Below are positions 38,938 through 53,026 of a stretch of DNA of 64,000 bases, piece by piece (positions within the stretch are counted from its first letter, which is position 1; each line of letters opens with the position of its first letter). The notes beneath the pieces were generated by a model, which saw nothing but the letters and a program-made list of their open reading frames with translations, ran no database searches and had not been told where the DNA came from. Source of the stretch: Corynebacterium sp. HMSC08A12 (GTDB taxonomy: Bacteria > Actinomycetota > Actinomycetes > Mycobacteriales > Mycobacteriaceae). Position numbers and translations under genes: made by a program. The DNA lies in assembly GCF_001807485.1 (NCBI RefSeq), contig NZ_KV789168.1, positions 124,001-188,000 on the forward strand, written 5' to 3'.

Positions 38938-41001
38938 CTAACCGATGCGCACGGGATCCATGACAACCCGCAAGGCCTCCGGTTGGGCCGCCCGTGAGCC
39001 CCGATGGATGGTCCGCACCGATTGGGCGCTGCGCAGGGCCTGGCCAAGCGCAATCCGCTGCTCGGCGGGCACGCGCACCAGCAGCCGGCGCGCGGACTTT
39101 CTGGCCTGTGGATCGTGGGAATCGATGCCCGCGGGCAGGCGCACGCCGGGAGGCAGCTCCACTGGTCCCAGGGTCTCCGCACCTTCCGGTAACTCCCACG
39201 CCGCCTCGAGCGCTTCGATGGCAGAAGTGGTGCCGTCGATGGCGGCCACGCTAAAGGCAGGCGGGAAGGCGGCTTCGGCCCGGTGCGCCAGCTCCGCGCG
39301 CGCAGATCCGACGGGATCCCAGCGGATCAGTTGCTGAGCCGTCGGCAGGTTCGCTGCCCCGGCGAAGACCACCTTGCCGCCCTGGCTCCGTGGGGCGACG
39401 AGGGCGGCAGCCTCCATCCAGTGGCGCAGCGCAGTCTCCGCGGCACGGAGGTCCTGCCTTCCCAGCAGGATCCACGGATCCACCAGGATCGCCGCGCCGT
39501 ACAGGCCGCCCTCGACGGTGGGTTCCGCCCCAGGCGTGGCCACGACGATGCTCTTGCGCAGCCGCACGCTATCCACCACGTGTTTGCCGCCGCTGGCGAT
39601 GATCGGCACTCCGGGGAATGCCCGCCCCAGCTCCTCCACCGTCCGGTCGTGGCCGATTACGGACAGCCGTACGCTGTGGTTGCCGCAGGCGGAACAAGTA
39701 AATAGCCCGGCGGTCAGCCCGCACCAGCGGCAGCGCGGCGGGGCGGCCTCAGCACTCGTGGGCAACTCCAAAGGGCCGTTGCAGTGCCGGCAGCGGGCGG
39801 GCGTGCGGCATTTCGCACACGCCAGCGCGGGTGCGTATCCCCGCCGCGGAACCTGCACCAACGCGGGCACGCCGTTATCCACGCACTCGCGTAGCGCCTC
39901 GAAGCCCATGGAGGGGATGCGCGCCCCGGGCGCGTGGAGCTCCCGCTCTGTCGCGCTGTCGGTCTCCCCCATGCCGCGGATCCACGGCATGGCATCGTGC
40001 AGTACCTCCCGCGTGGGCAGCAGCGGATACACTAGCCCGCTATCCACCCACTGCTGCACCTCGGCCGAGCGGTGCACCCCGACGATCAGCAGCCCCGCTC
40101 CGGTGCGCTGCGCGTGCAACGCCAGCGCCTCCCGCGCGTGGATGTACGGGGCGCGCGGGTCCACCAGGTTGTCGTCGGCCTCGCCCACCAGCACCATCAG
40201 GCGGGGTGCGACGACGGGCAGCAGTGCCGCAGAGCGCGTGCCCACCACCACGCGCGCCTGGCCCGCGAGCACCGAAAGGTAGCGGCGATAGCGCGCATTC
40301 GGTCCCACCTGTGCCGTCAGTTCCATCACCTGTGCGGGGTTCATGTGCTCCTTCAACCCCGCCACCAGTCGATCCACCAGACGTTGGTTGGGAGCCACCA
40401 CCAGCACGCTCCCCTGCGTATTCCAGGCCACGGCGGCGGTGATGGCCGCGATGAGGGTGGAGATGTCGCGGCCTGGGGGCGTCAATAAACAAGCACGCGC
40501 AGCCTTGCCCTCGACGAGCGCCGACAGGTACGCCGCGCCGTGAGTGTAGGGCGCCAAAGCCTCCTCGGCGGCGGCGTAAGAATCGGTGGCGGCCTGTTCG
40601 ACAGACTGCAGCTTGGCTCCGAGGTCCTCCCAGGCCGCACCGTCGGCAAACAACCCCGCGTTTTCCGCCGAGGCGTGGCGGGAGGGCACGACGGAGCGCA
40701 GAATGTCCGAACGCACGCCAGCGTAGCGCTCGGCGAGCGTGTTCACGAGCTCCCACAGGGGCTTCGGTAGCACCTGGATGGGGCTGATCACGCGCTCCAG
40801 CTGGCGCAGCTCGCCGGGGTGGTCGCTTCGGCGGCGGCGCTCGATGACGAACGCATCGACCAACCGGCCGGAGAAACGAACGCGGACGCGCACACCCGGC
40901 TGGGCATGCGCGTCCATGTCTGCGGGCACCGCGTAGTCGAAAAGCCGGTCGAGGTGTGGCACGCCGAGCATCGGCAGTACGCGGGCGACGGGCTGGTCCA
41001 C
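38938..41001 (-). CDS. priA: PriA-like primosomal protein N', helicase-degenerate
   Basis: A 687-residue replication-restart protein. The zinc-binding cysteines are conserved (CAKCRTPARCRHC, RCRWCG, FTCSACG), but the place of the Walker A motif reads LLTPPGRDISTLI, without the GxGKT signature. This agrees with actinobacterial PriA proteins that are annotated as probable primosomal proteins lacking helicase function. N-terminal 3'-DNA-binding domain starts with VLPMLGVPHLDRLFDY. GTG start 12 bp after metK. Confidence 0.93.
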   Translation of the reverse strand: MDQPVARVLPMLGVPHLDRLFDYAVPADMDAHAQPGVRVRVRFSGRLVDAFVIERRRRSDHPGELRQLERVISPIQVLPKPLWELVNTLAERYAGVRSDILRSVVPSRHASAENAGLFADGAAWEDLGAKLQSVEQAATDSYAAAEEALAPYTHGAAYLSALVEGKAARACLLTPPGRDISTLIAAITAAVAWNTQGSVLVVAPNQRLVDRLVAGLKEHMNPAQVMELTAQVGPNARYRRYLSVLAGQARVVVGTRSAALLPVVAPRLMVLVGEADDNLVDPRAPYIHAREALALHAQRTGAGLLIVGVHRSAEVQQWVDSGLVYPLLPTREVLHDAMPWIRGMGETDSATERELHAPGARIPSMGFEALRECVDNGVPALVQVPRRGYAPALACAKCRTPARCRHCNGPLELPTSAEAAPPRCRWCGLTAGLFTCSACGNHSVRLSVIGHDRTVEELGRAFPGVPIIASGGKHVVDSVRLRKSIVVATPGAEPTVEGGLYGAAILVDPWILLGRQDLRAAETALRHWMEAAALVAPRSQGGKVVFAGAANLPTAQQLIRWDPVGSARAELAHRAEAAFPPAFSVAAIDGTTSAIEALEAAWELPEGAETLGPVELPPGVRLPAGIDSHDPQARKSARRLLVRVPAEQRIALGQALRSAQSVRTIHRGSRAAQPEALRVVMDPVRIG

Positions 41002-41013
41002 GGTGCTTTAAAC

Positions 41014-42249
<1,236 letters not shown>

Positions 42250-42304
42250 GTGGATTTTCCTTTTATACGTTTGAATTACTGAAGACTTTTAAGTCGATGG
42301 ACAC

Positions 42305-42333
42305 ATACTAGACTAAGCTGTCTGTATTTGTCA
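42305..42333 (-). promoter_or_regulatory. metK promoter
   Basis: TGACAA (42328-42333), 17 bp, TAGTAT (42305-42310) on the minus strand. The McbR-type box fills the spacer and touches the -10 box, a classic repressor position. The leader is about 50 nt. Confidence 0.6.
42309..42324. promoter_or_regulatory. McbR-type operator in the metK promoter
   Basis: TAGAC-N6-GTCTG matches the C. glutamicum McbR box (TAGAC-N6-GTCTA) in 9 of 10 defined positions. McbR is a TetR-type repressor of methionine/cysteine genes that releases DNA on binding S-adenosylhomocysteine. The regulator itself is not in this window. Confidence 0.7.
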
Positions 42334-42342
42334 CGTAGCTGC

Positions 42343-43599
42343 CTAGAGAGTCTCGCACACGGCCTTCCAGATAGCGGCAGCGACCCCGGTCTTGGGCCCT
42401 TGCGGCACCTCGGTGACCTCACCGTCCGGGCGCAGGATCCAGCCCGAGCTATCCGGCTGTCCGAAGACCTTGCCGTCGCCCACTGCGTTGCACATCAGCA
42501 GGTCGCAGCCCTTCTTCTCGAGCTTCTTGCGGGCGAAGTCGAGCGGGGTGCTGTTATCGTCGCCGGTTTCTGCCGCGAAGCCCACGATCTTTGTTGTGGA
42601 CGCCACGTCTCCCTGCCTGCGCGCCTCAACCACGCCCGCGAGGATGTCCGGGTTCTCGGTCAGCTGAATGGTCGACAGGTCGGCCTCCGAGCCCTTCTTC
42701 ATCTTTGAGCCTGCCACCTCTGCGGGACGGTAGTCGGCAACGGCCGCGGCCATGACCACGACGTCGGCGGTAGGCGCGTGCTCCATGACGGCCTGCTGCA
42801 TCTCGCGGGCGGTCTTCACCCGCACTACCTCAGCGCCGATGGGAGTGGGCAGGTTCTCGGTCACACCCGCAACAAGGGTGACCTCGGCGCCGCGCTGGGC
42901 GGCAACCTCCGCTAGCGCGTAGCCCTGGCGGCCGGAGGATGCGTTGCCGAGGTAGCGAACGGGATCCAGGGGCTCGTGCGTACCACCGGCACTGATGACG
43001 ACCTTCTTGCCCTCCAGGTCGCGGGTGAAGGCCTCGCGGTCTGCTAGGACGGTGAGCGCCAGCTCGCCGATCTGCTCCGGCTCCGGCAACCGCCCGGCGC
43101 CGGTATCTTTGCCCGTGAGCCGCCCGTGCGCGGGATCCAGCACCGTCAGGCCGTGGCGGCGCAGCGTGGCCACGTTGTCCACGGTCGCCGGGTTCAGCCA
43201 CATCTCGGTGTGCATCGCCGGAGCCAGCACCACGGGGCACGTGGCAACCAGGCAGCTAGCTGTAAGCAGATCGTCGGCACGCCCATGGGCGATCCGGGCC
43301 ATCAGGTCTGCAGTGGCCGGGGCCACGACGATGAGATCGGCCTCCTGCCCCAGGCGGACGTGCTGCACCTCGTCCACGGCGTCAAAAACATCGGTGGCCA
43401 CCGGCTGGCCCGAGAGAGCCTCGAAGGTGGCGGCACCCACGAAGTTCAGCGCAGAGCGGGTGGGGATCACCCGCACCTGGTGGCCGCGCTCGGTGAAGTA
43501 GCGAACCAAGTGGGCGGCCTTATACGCAGCAATGCCGCCCCCTACGCCGATGACGACGCGGAGCGGCTTGGTGTTCAATTCAGCTGATGCAACGTTCAC
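42343..43599 (-). CDS. coaBC: Phosphopantothenoylcysteine synthetase/decarboxylase CoaBC
   Basis: A 418-residue fusion for coenzyme A synthesis. The N-terminal flavin decarboxylase CoaC has GGGIAAYKAAHLVR and the PxMxxxMW-type motif PAMHTEMW. The C-terminal CoaB has VISAGGTHEPLDPVRYLGN and a lysine motif region near ARKKLEKKGCDLLMCNAV. GTG start preceded by TAGGCT at 8 nt, suggesting leaderless initiation apart from the upstream rpoZ. Confidence 0.96.
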   Translation of the reverse strand: MNVASAELNTKPLRVVIGVGGGIAAYKAAHLVRYFTERGHQVRVIPTRSALNFVGAATFEALSGQPVATDVFDAVDEVQHVRLGQEADLIVVAPATADLMARIAHGRADDLLTASCLVATCPVVLAPAMHTEMWLNPATVDNVATLRRHGLTVLDPAHGRLTGKDTGAGRLPEPEQIGELALTVLADREAFTRDLEGKKVVISAGGTHEPLDPVRYLGNASSGRQGYALAEVAAQRGAEVTLVAGVTENLPTPIGAEVVRVKTAREMQQAVMEHAPTADVVVMAAAVADYRPAEVAGSKMKKGSEADLSTIQLTENPDILAGVVEARRQGDVASTTKIVGFAAETGDDNSTPLDFARKKLEKKGCDLLMCNAVGDGKVFGQPDSSGWILRPDGEVTEVPQGPKTGVAAAIWKAVCETL

Positions 43600-43607
43600 A
43601 ACGAATC

Positions 43608-43613
43608 AGCCTA
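43608..43613 (-). promoter_or_regulatory. -10 box TAGGCT before coaBC
   Basis: TAGGCT ends 8 nt before the GTG at 43599, just upstream of which no Shine-Dalgarno sequence is seen. It would give a leaderless coaBC transcript. Confidence 0.4.
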
Positions 43614-43619
43614 GCTGGT

Positions 43620-43901
43620 TTAACCCTCGGTGTGTTCCAACAGATCCCGGTTAATCTCGCGCAGGGCGATGGACAGCGGCTTCTCGTGGACGTCTGGGGT
43701 CACCAGAGGCCCGACGAACTCGAAGACGCCCTCGTCGACCGTCTGGAAGTAGTCGTTGATCTGACGTGCGCGCTTGGCAGCGAAGATGACCAAGGCGTAC
43801 TTAGAGGAGACCTTCGTCAGCAGCTCGTCGATCGGTGGATTGGTGATGCCAACAGGAGGATCGAACACGCTATCGTTCGCATTCACGTCCTGGTTTTCCA
43901 C
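43620..43901 (-). CDS. rpoZ: RNA polymerase omega subunit
   Basis: About 93 residues. The omega motif [20 protein letters not shown] is diagnostic, and [10 protein letters not shown] follows. GTG at 43901 is chosen because AAAAGG lies 8 nt upstream; GTG at 43910 is possible but would overlap that ribosome site. It sits 105 bp after gmk in an AT-rich spacer that may carry an additional promoter, in the order mihF-gmk-rpoZ-coaBC common in actinobacteria. Confidence 0.93.
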   Translation of the reverse strand: MENQDVNANDSVFDPPVGITNPPIDELLTKVSSKYALVIFAAKRARQINDYFQTVDEGVFEFVGPLVTPDVHEKPLSIALREINRDLLEHTEG

Positions 43902-44015
43902 GGTATTCACCTTTTCTTTGGTGGGTTGTTTGATTATTTATTTAGTTCTTCAAAGCGTGGGACTGAAAGAGTGCGCCGCTGGAGCTTCTGTGCCTGCCGT
44001 GTCCTAAGCGTCCAA

Positions 44016-44582
44016 TTAGCGAAGGATCTCGCTGATGGCCGCCACTGCCCGATCCACGTCGTCGTTCACAACCACGTGATCAAACTCGGACTGCGAGGCC
44101 ATCTCGACCTTCGCGGTCTGCAGGCGGCGCTCTATGACGTCCTGCGTCTCGGTTCCGCGACCGGTCAGACGGTCAACCAGCACCTCCCACGACGGCGGAG
44201 CCAGGAAGACGGTCTGCACCTGGGGCAGCATCTTCTTGACGTTGCGCGCGCCCTCGAGGTCTACCTCGACGAGTACCGGACGGGATTCAGCCAGCGCCTT
44301 TTCGATGGGTTCGCGCGGCGTGCCGGAAAGCTGTAGGCCTCCGTGGATCTCCGCCCATTCGAGCATCTTGTCTGCCGCAATGTTCTGTTCGAACTGTTCG
44401 CGGGTGACGTAGATGTAGTCCTCGCCATCGACTTCGCCAGGTCGCGGGTCGCGGGTCGTCATGGACACACTGAAAAACAGGTTCGGAACGTCTGTGCGTA
44501 GGCGCCGCACGACGGTGGACTTACCCACCGCAGAAGGGCCCGCCAGTACGACGATCCGTCCGCTATTCAGGTCCTGGCTCAA
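44016..44582 (-). CDS. gmk: Guanylate kinase
   Basis: A 188-residue kinase phosphorylating GMP to GDP. The P-loop is [11 protein letters not shown], the GMP-binding region is [18 protein letters not shown], and the segment [11 protein letters not shown] is typical. TTG start 2 nt after the mihF stop, with GAGGA of the mihF end serving as ribosome site. It is therefore coupled to mihF. Confidence 0.96.
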   Translation of the reverse strand: MSQDLNSGRIVVLAGPSAVGKSTVVRRLRTDVPNLFFSVSMTTRDPRPGEVDGEDYIYVTREQFEQNIAADKMLEWAEIHGGLQLSGTPREPIEKALAESRPVLVEVDLEGARNVKKMLPQVQTVFLAPPSWEVLVDRLTGRGTETQDVIERRLQTAKVEMASQSEFDHVVVNDDVDRAVAAISEILR

Positions 44583-44584
44583 GA

Positions 44585-44905
44585 CTATTCCTCGAAACCG
44601 AAGTGCTCCAGCAGGGCGCGGCGCTGACGGTCGCCCAGGCCGCGGATGCGACGGGTCTCAGCGATCTCCAGCTGCTCCATGATCTCCTTGGCCTTCACCT
44701 TGCCAACCTTCGGCAGGGAAACCAGCAGGGCGGAAACCTTCATCTTGCCCAGGGTCTCGTCGGTCTCGGCGTCCTTCAGGACCTGCTTCAGGTCGGTGCC
44801 GCCACGCTTCAGCTTCTCGCGCAGTTCTGCGCGTGCCTTGCGTGCCTCGGCTGCCTTCTTCAGCGCTGCTGCGCGCTGCTCATCGGTCAACTGGGGAAGT
44901 GCCAC
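44585..44905 (-). CDS. mihF: Integration host factor mIHF, actinobacterial nucleoid protein
   Basis: A 106-residue basic DNA-binding protein. Two helices rich in Lys/Arg ([20 protein letters not shown]) precede a helix-two-turn-helix region with [17 protein letters not shown] and the conserved [15 protein letters not shown]. It shapes the nucleoid and is unrelated to the enteric IHF. GTG start with GGAGG upstream. A strong promoter lies about 100 bp upstream, leaving a leader of about 95 nt. Confidence 0.95.
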   Translation of the reverse strand: MALPQLTDEQRAAALKKAAEARKARAELREKLKRGGTDLKQVLKDAETDETLGKMKVSALLVSLPKVGKVKAKEIMEQLEIAETRRIRGLGDRQRRALLEHFGFEE

Positions 44906-45006
44906 GGGTGCCTCCGTTAAATTTTTCTCGTCTTAAAGGATGGAAAGTTTTTCTGGTCCATAACCAGCATGCTGTAGAGACCAAACGGTATTCCAAGCAA
45001 CGCTGG

Positions 45007-45036
45007 ATATTAAATCCTCTCGGTGGAAAATGCCAA
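45007..45036 (-). promoter_or_regulatory. mihF promoter
   Basis: TTGGCA (45031-45036), 18 bp, TAATAT (45007-45012) on the minus strand is the closest match to a consensus sigma-A promoter seen in the window. It would drive mihF-gmk-rpoZ with a leader of about 95 nt. Confidence 0.6.
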
Positions 45037-45116
45037 GCTGACACACCGAGATTCATTTTTCGGATTCATGTTCTCGACTACTGTACACGCTTCGCCCGAA
45101 CCGCCTATATGTGCAG

Positions 45117-45130
45117 GCGTGGCGCCACGC
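45117..45130. repeat. 14-bp perfect palindrome between pyrF and mihF
   Basis: GCGTGGCGCCACGC lies 67 nt past the pyrF stop and 80 bp upstream of the mihF -35 box, without a T-tract. It may be part of the pyr operon end or a protein site for mihF. The remaining 290-bp spacer holds the mihF promoter and no gene that I can see. Confidence 0.45.
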
Positions 45131-45196
45131 GACCAGGTTTCAAACAATGAGTAACAGTGTAACACCTGAATCCATGAAGAACAGCAAAAGCCCCTG

Positions 45197-46047
45197 CTAG
45201 AGCCGTAGAGTTGCCGCCTGCTCGGCCACTGCGTTTCGCAGATCCGCAACCACAGGCCCTGCGCGCAGTACGCCGCGGGAAACGTTGGGCGATACTAGTG
45301 ACGCCGTCTGGTCTCCCCCGGCGATACGTCGCACATCGTCCATGGTGCCTCCCTGGGCGCCGACTCCCGGCATCAGAACCATGCCGCCCACCTCGTCCAA
45401 GCGCGGCGGCTCCGCCAGAGTCGCGCCGACTACTACGCCGAGGTTGCCAGCCCCAGGATGCTGGGAGTTTTCCGCGGCCACGCGGTCCACAATGTACTGG
45501 GCCAAGTTCGTGTCTGTGCCGTCGAAGTAGGAGCGTTGCAGACCCCGCGCCTCCGGGTTAGATGTGGCGGCCAGGACGATCACACCTCTGCCGTGCTGCT
45601 CACCCAAGTCGATAACAGGGCGCAGGGAGTCGAAGCCCAACCACGGGGATACGGTCACAGCGTCGCTGCACAGCGGAGATTCCGGATCCAACCACGCCCG
45701 TGCGTACCCGGCCATGGTCGAGCCAATGTCGCCCCGTTTGGCGTCGGCAATAACCAACACTCCGGCCTTCCGCAGCTCCGCGATCGATCGCTCCAGCACG
45801 GTCAAGCCGGCCGAGCCGAACTGCTCGTAGAAGGCCACCTGGGGCTTGACCACACAGGCGACGTCCGCGAAGGCCTCCACGCAGGTCTTGCTGAAGGCCT
45901 CCAGTCCGGCCACGTCGGCCTTTAAGCCCCAGTCCTCCAGGATGCCCACGTGCGGATCCATGCCCACACAGAGCTGCCCGTGGTCCTGGGAACGCTCCAG
46001 GAACCGCTCGCCGAAGGTTGGGCGGCCTACCGAACTCGCACTCGCGG

Positions 46048-46051
<4 letters not shown>
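45197..46051 (-). CDS. pyrF: Orotidine 5'-phosphate decarboxylase
   Basis: A 284-residue decarboxylase, the last step to UMP. The sequence is of the mycobacterial (type 2) class, with the active-site motif [21 protein letters not shown] at 46051 is chosen because it overlaps the carB stop (GTGA) and AGGAGGT lies just upstream in carB. It is the last pyr gene. Confidence 0.96.
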
Positions 46052-49413
<3,362 letters not shown>

Positions 49414-49449
49414 TGGTTTTCCCTTTAATTCGGTGTTACTAGCTTTTGC

Positions 49450-49475
49450 TTGGCTCTGTTGCTTTGCTCTGTTGC
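49450..49475 (-). repeat. Two tandem 13-mers in the carA-carB spacer
   Basis: On the minus strand GCAACAGAGCAAA is followed by GCAACAGAGCCAA, starting 1 nt after the carA stop. The AGAGCAAA core recurs in the spacers before aroE and mltG. Confidence 0.55.
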
Positions 49476-49476
49476 G

Positions 49477-50613
49477 TTAGCTGTTCTTCTCGAGATTCGC
49501 GAAGAACTTATCGAACAGCGGGTTTGCGTCGTGCGGGCCGGCTGCCGATTCCGGGTGGTATTGGACGGAGAATGCGCTGCCGTCCAGCAGTGCCACGCCC
49601 TCGACCACGTCGTCGTTCAGGCAGGTGTGCGTCACCTGCGCCTCGCCGAACGGGGTGTCGAACTTCTCCAGCGCCTTGCCCTTCAGGGCGAAGCCGTGGT
49701 TCTGCGCGGTGATGTCGATCCGGCCGGTCTGGTGATCCAGGACCGGCACGTTGGTGCCACGGTGGCCGAACTTCAGCTTGTAGGTCTCCATGCCCAGCGC
49801 ACGGCCGAGCAGCTGGTTGCCGAAGCAGATGCCGAAGAAAGGAATCTTGGCCTCCAGGATCTTCCTCAGCTCCTCCACCGTCGCGTCGGCCGTCGCCGGG
49901 TCGCCCGGGCCGTTCGAGATGAACACGCCGGTGGCGTTGTACTCGGCCATCAGCTTCTGCACCTCCTCGAAGGTGGTGTTGGAAGGCACGACCACGCTGC
50001 GCACGCCGCGCTTGGAGAACTCGCGCGGGGTGTTCGTCTTAATACCCATGTCGTAGGCGATGACGGTGTGCTTGGTCTCCCCTTCCGGCTCCACCACGTA
50101 CAGCTCGTCGGTGCTGACGTCGGCGGAAAGATCCGCACCCGCCATGGAGGGCTGGGCCTGCACCTGGCTGAGCATATCCTCGTCGGAGGTGAGGGCGTCA
50201 CCGCTAAAAATGCCTGCCGCGACGGAGCCCTTGTCGCGCAGGTGGCGCACGATCGCACGGGTGTCGACGTTCTGGATGCCAATGATTCCCTGGGCTTCCA
50301 TCTCGTCGGTCAGGCTGCGGTCGGCGCGCCAGTTGCTCACGGAGCGGGACAGGTCTCGGATAACCAGGCCGGCGACCCAGATCTTGTCGCCGCGGGACTC
50401 GGAATCCTCGTCGTTCCAACCCGTGTTGCCGATCTGCGGGGCCGTCGCCACCACGATCTGACGGTGGTAGGAGGGGTCGGTCATGGTCTCCTGGTAGCCG
50501 GTCATGGCGGTGGTGAACACCGCCTCGCCCAGGGTGCGGCCCGTCGCGCCGAATGCGCGGCCGCGGAAGATCTTTCCGTCGGCGAGAACCAGTGCTGCTG
50601 GCGTGTAGCTCAT
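49477..50613 (-). CDS. carA: Carbamoyl-phosphate synthase small subunit
   Basis: A 378-residue glutamine amidotransferase supplying ammonia to CarB. The N-terminal domain begins AALVLADGKIFRGRAFGA; the class I amidotransferase nucleophile is in FFGICFGNQLLGRALG, with the catalytic His/Glu in VQYHPESAAGP. ATG 50613 is chosen (AAGGA upstream); an in-frame start at 50670 lacks conservation. It lies 67 bp after pyrC. Confidence 0.96.
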   Translation of the reverse strand: MSYTPAALVLADGKIFRGRAFGATGRTLGEAVFTTAMTGYQETMTDPSYHRQIVVATAPQIGNTGWNDEDSESRGDKIWVAGLVIRDLSRSVSNWRADRSLTDEMEAQGIIGIQNVDTRAIVRHLRDKGSVAAGIFSGDALTSDEDMLSQVQAQPSMAGADLSADVSTDELYVVEPEGETKHTVIAYDMGIKTNTPREFSKRGVRSVVVPSNTTFEEVQKLMAEYNATGVFISNGPGDPATADATVEELRKILEAKIPFFGICFGNQLLGRALGMETYKLKFGHRGTNVPVLDHQTGRIDITAQNHGFALKGKALEKFDTPFGEAQVTHTCLNDDVVEGVALLDGSAFSVQYHPESAAGPHDANPLFDKFFANLEKNS

Positions 50614-50680
50614 TGTGCTTGTTTCCTTAACTCTTAGCTGTTGTGTTTGGTTCTTTTTAGTGACGCCCACTCGTGGGTGC

Positions 50681-52036
50681 TTACTTCACCGCTGAGCCGT
50701 TCTTGCAGGTCACCTTGCCTCGCAACAGCGTGGTGGTCACCTTGACCGGCATTTCCATTCCCTCGTACGGGGTGTTGTTGGCCTTGGAGGCCATGTCCTT
50801 TCCGTGCGCCGTCCACTTCTGGTTCAGGTCCACCGCGCACAGGTTCGCCGGCTCCCCTACCGCGATCGGGCGTCCGTGGCCGGGCAGCTTGGTGATCTCC
50901 GCCGGGCGCTCGGACATGACCTTGGCGACGAAGCGCCAGTCCTCGTCGCCGTCGATGACGAAGATCTTGGCGATCAGCGCCAGCGAGGTCTCGATGCCCA
51001 GCATGCCGGGGCGTGCCTGGTCGAACTCGCAGCACTTGTCCTCGGAGCCGTGCGGGGCGTGGTCGGTGGCCACGCAGTCGACGGTGCCGTCGATCAGGGC
51101 GGCGCGTAGGGCCTCCACGTCGCGCTGCTCGCGCAGCGGCGGGTTCACGCGGTTCACGCCGTCGTAGGTCTCCAGCCGCGCGTCGGTGAGAAGCAGGTGG
51201 TGCGGGGTGACTTCCGCGGAGAGCGGAATGTCCTGATCCTTAGCCCAGCGCAGGAGCTCCACAGTTCCCTCGGTGGAGGCGTGGCAGATGTGCAGGCGGC
51301 CACCGTAGTCGCGGGCCATGATGGCATCGCGGGCGACGATGGATTCCTCGGCCACGCGCGGCCAGCCACCCAGCCCCAGGCGGGCGGCGGTCTCGCCCTC
51401 GTGGGCCACGGCGCCCTCCGTCAGGCGGGGCTCCTCACAGTGCTGAGCCAGCAGCACGTCCATGCCCTTGGAGTATTCGATGGCGCGGCGCATAAGGCGG
51501 GGGTCGTCGACGCACTTGCCGTCGTCGGAGAACATGCGCACCTTCGCATCGGAATCGGCCATCATGCCGAATTCCGTGAGCTCCTTGCCCTCCAGCCCCT
51601 TGGAGATCGAGCCGACCGGGTGCACGTCGCACAGGTTCGTGTTCTGGCCCTTGAACCACACCATCTCCGCGATGGCGGGGTTGTCGGTGACCGGTGCCGT
51701 GTTCGCCATGGTGAACACAGCCGTGAAGCCGCCCTGGGCGGCGGCCGCGGAGCCGGTGGCAATGGTCTCGGTATCCTCGCGGCCCGGCTCGCGCAGGTGA
51801 ACGTGCATGTCCACCAGCCCCGGCAGCAGCACCTGGCCTTCCAGGTCCAGCACCTCCGCGCCCTGTGGAGCCGAGTCGGCCAGGTCAGCGCCGATCTCGG
51901 CGATCACGCCGTCCTGGATCAGCACGTCCTGTTTCTCCCCCTCGCCGTAGAGCAAAACGCCACGCAGCAGCACTGCGTTCTCGGCGCCGGTGGGGTGGCC
52001 CGCCAGCTCGCCGGTGGCCGGGTACTCGGAGGTCAT
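50681..52036 (-). CDS. pyrC: Dihydroorotase
   Basis: A 451-residue zinc amidohydrolase closing carbamoyl-aspartate to dihydroorotate. The metal motif [17 protein letters not shown] is intact, and the later metal aspartate lies in [12 protein letters not shown] at 52036 is preferred because AAGGAG lies 8-9 nt upstream; an ATG at 52081, 6 nt after pyrB, would add 15 residues. It lies after pyrB. Confidence 0.95.
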   Translation of the reverse strand: MTSEYPATGELAGHPTGAENAVLLRGVLLYGEGEKQDVLIQDGVIAEIGADLADSAPQGAEVLDLEGQVLLPGLVDMHVHLREPGREDTETIATGSAAAAQGGFTAVFTMANTAPVTDNPAIAEMVWFKGQNTNLCDVHPVGSISKGLEGKELTEFGMMADSDAKVRMFSDDGKCVDDPRLMRRAIEYSKGMDVLLAQHCEEPRLTEGAVAHEGETAARLGLGGWPRVAEESIVARDAIMARDYGGRLHICHASTEGTVELLRWAKDQDIPLSAEVTPHHLLLTDARLETYDGVNRVNPPLREQRDVEALRAALIDGTVDCVATDHAPHGSEDKCCEFDQARPGMLGIETSLALIAKIFVIDGDEDWRFVAKVMSERPAEITKLPGHGRPIAVGEPANLCAVDLNQKWTAHGKDMASKANNTPYEGMEMPVKVTTTLLRGKVTCKNGSAVK

Positions 52037-52087
52037 CGTCAAAGCTCCTTTATCGAAAGTCTTCTTATCCGTCTGTGCCATGTGCGC

Positions 52088-53023
52088 CTAGCCCTCTTCT
52101 CCGACTAGCAGGGTGAACAGCACCGCCATGCGCACGTGCACGCCCGCGGTGACCTGGTTCAGCACCACGGTCTGCGGGGCGTCCGCAACGTCGTAGTTGA
52201 TCTCCATGCCGCGCAGCATCGGGCCCGGGTGCATGATGATGGCGCCTTCCTTCATACGCTCCGCGCGGGCCTGGGAAAGGCCGTAGCGGGTGGCGTACTC
52301 GCGGTGCGAGGGGAAGAAGCCGCCGTGCATGCGCTCGGCCTGCACACGCAGCATCATCACCACGTCTGCATCGGCGATCTCGCTGTCGAAGTCGTAGCTC
52401 ACGCGCACGCTGTCCGGTTCCGCACCCCAGTGCTCAATACCCAGCGGCACCAGCGTCGGGGGTGCCACGAACACCACCTCCGCTCCGAGGGTCGTGAGCA
52501 GCTGCGCATTCGAGCGGGCCACGCGGGAGTGCAGGATATCCCCGACAATCACTACCTTCTTGCCGCTAATCTCCCCGATGCGGTTGCGCATCGTGGTGGC
52601 GTCCAAAAGAGCCTGGGTGGGGTGCTGGTTGGAACCGTCACCTGCGTTGATGATGGCCGTATCGTCTAGCCAACCGGCCACCTGCCGAGCCGCGCCGGAG
52701 GACGGGTGGCGCATGATGATCGCGTCGGCTCCCACGGCCTTCAGAGTCAGAGCGGTATCGCGCAGGGACTCGCCCTTCTTCACCGACGAGCTGGAGGCGG
52801 ATATGTTGATGACGTCCGCGCTCATCCACTTGCCCGCGGTCTCGAAAGAGGAGCGCGTACGAGTGGAGTTTTCGTAGAACAGGGTGAAGATTGTGCGGCC
52901 GCGCAGCGTGGGCAGCTTCTTCATCTCGCGGCCTTCGAGGGCCTCGGCGAAGCGGTCGGCCTCGTCCATCAGGCCTAAGATCTCGGACTTGTTCAGATCG
53001 GCAATGCTAATCAGGTGCTTCAT
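52088..53023 (-). CDS. pyrB: Aspartate carbamoyltransferase catalytic chain
   Basis: A 311-residue transferase for the committed step of pyrimidine synthesis. The carbamoyl-phosphate motif is [11 protein letters not shown] and the aspartate-binding region [11 protein letters not shown]. No pyrI regulatory chain is present, consistent with control by PyrR at RNA level. It starts 3 nt after pyrR. Confidence 0.97.
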   Translation of the reverse strand: MKHLISIADLNKSEILGLMDEADRFAEALEGREMKKLPTLRGRTIFTLFYENSTRTRSSFETAGKWMSADVINISASSSSVKKGESLRDTALTLKAVGADAIIMRHPSSGAARQVAGWLDDTAIINAGDGSNQHPTQALLDATTMRNRIGEISGKKVVIVGDILHSRVARSNAQLLTTLGAEVVFVAPPTLVPLGIEHWGAEPDSVRVSYDFDSEIADADVVMMLRVQAERMHGGFFPSHREYATRYGLSQARAERMKEGAIIMHPGPMLRGMEINYDVADAPQTVVLNQVTAGVHVRMAVLFTLLVGEEG

Positions 53024-53026
53024 GGC

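Noticed and set aside
42250..42342. SAM riboswitch before metK
   Set aside because: The spacer is short and shows a protein-type operator and promoter instead; no SAM-I/II core was recognised.
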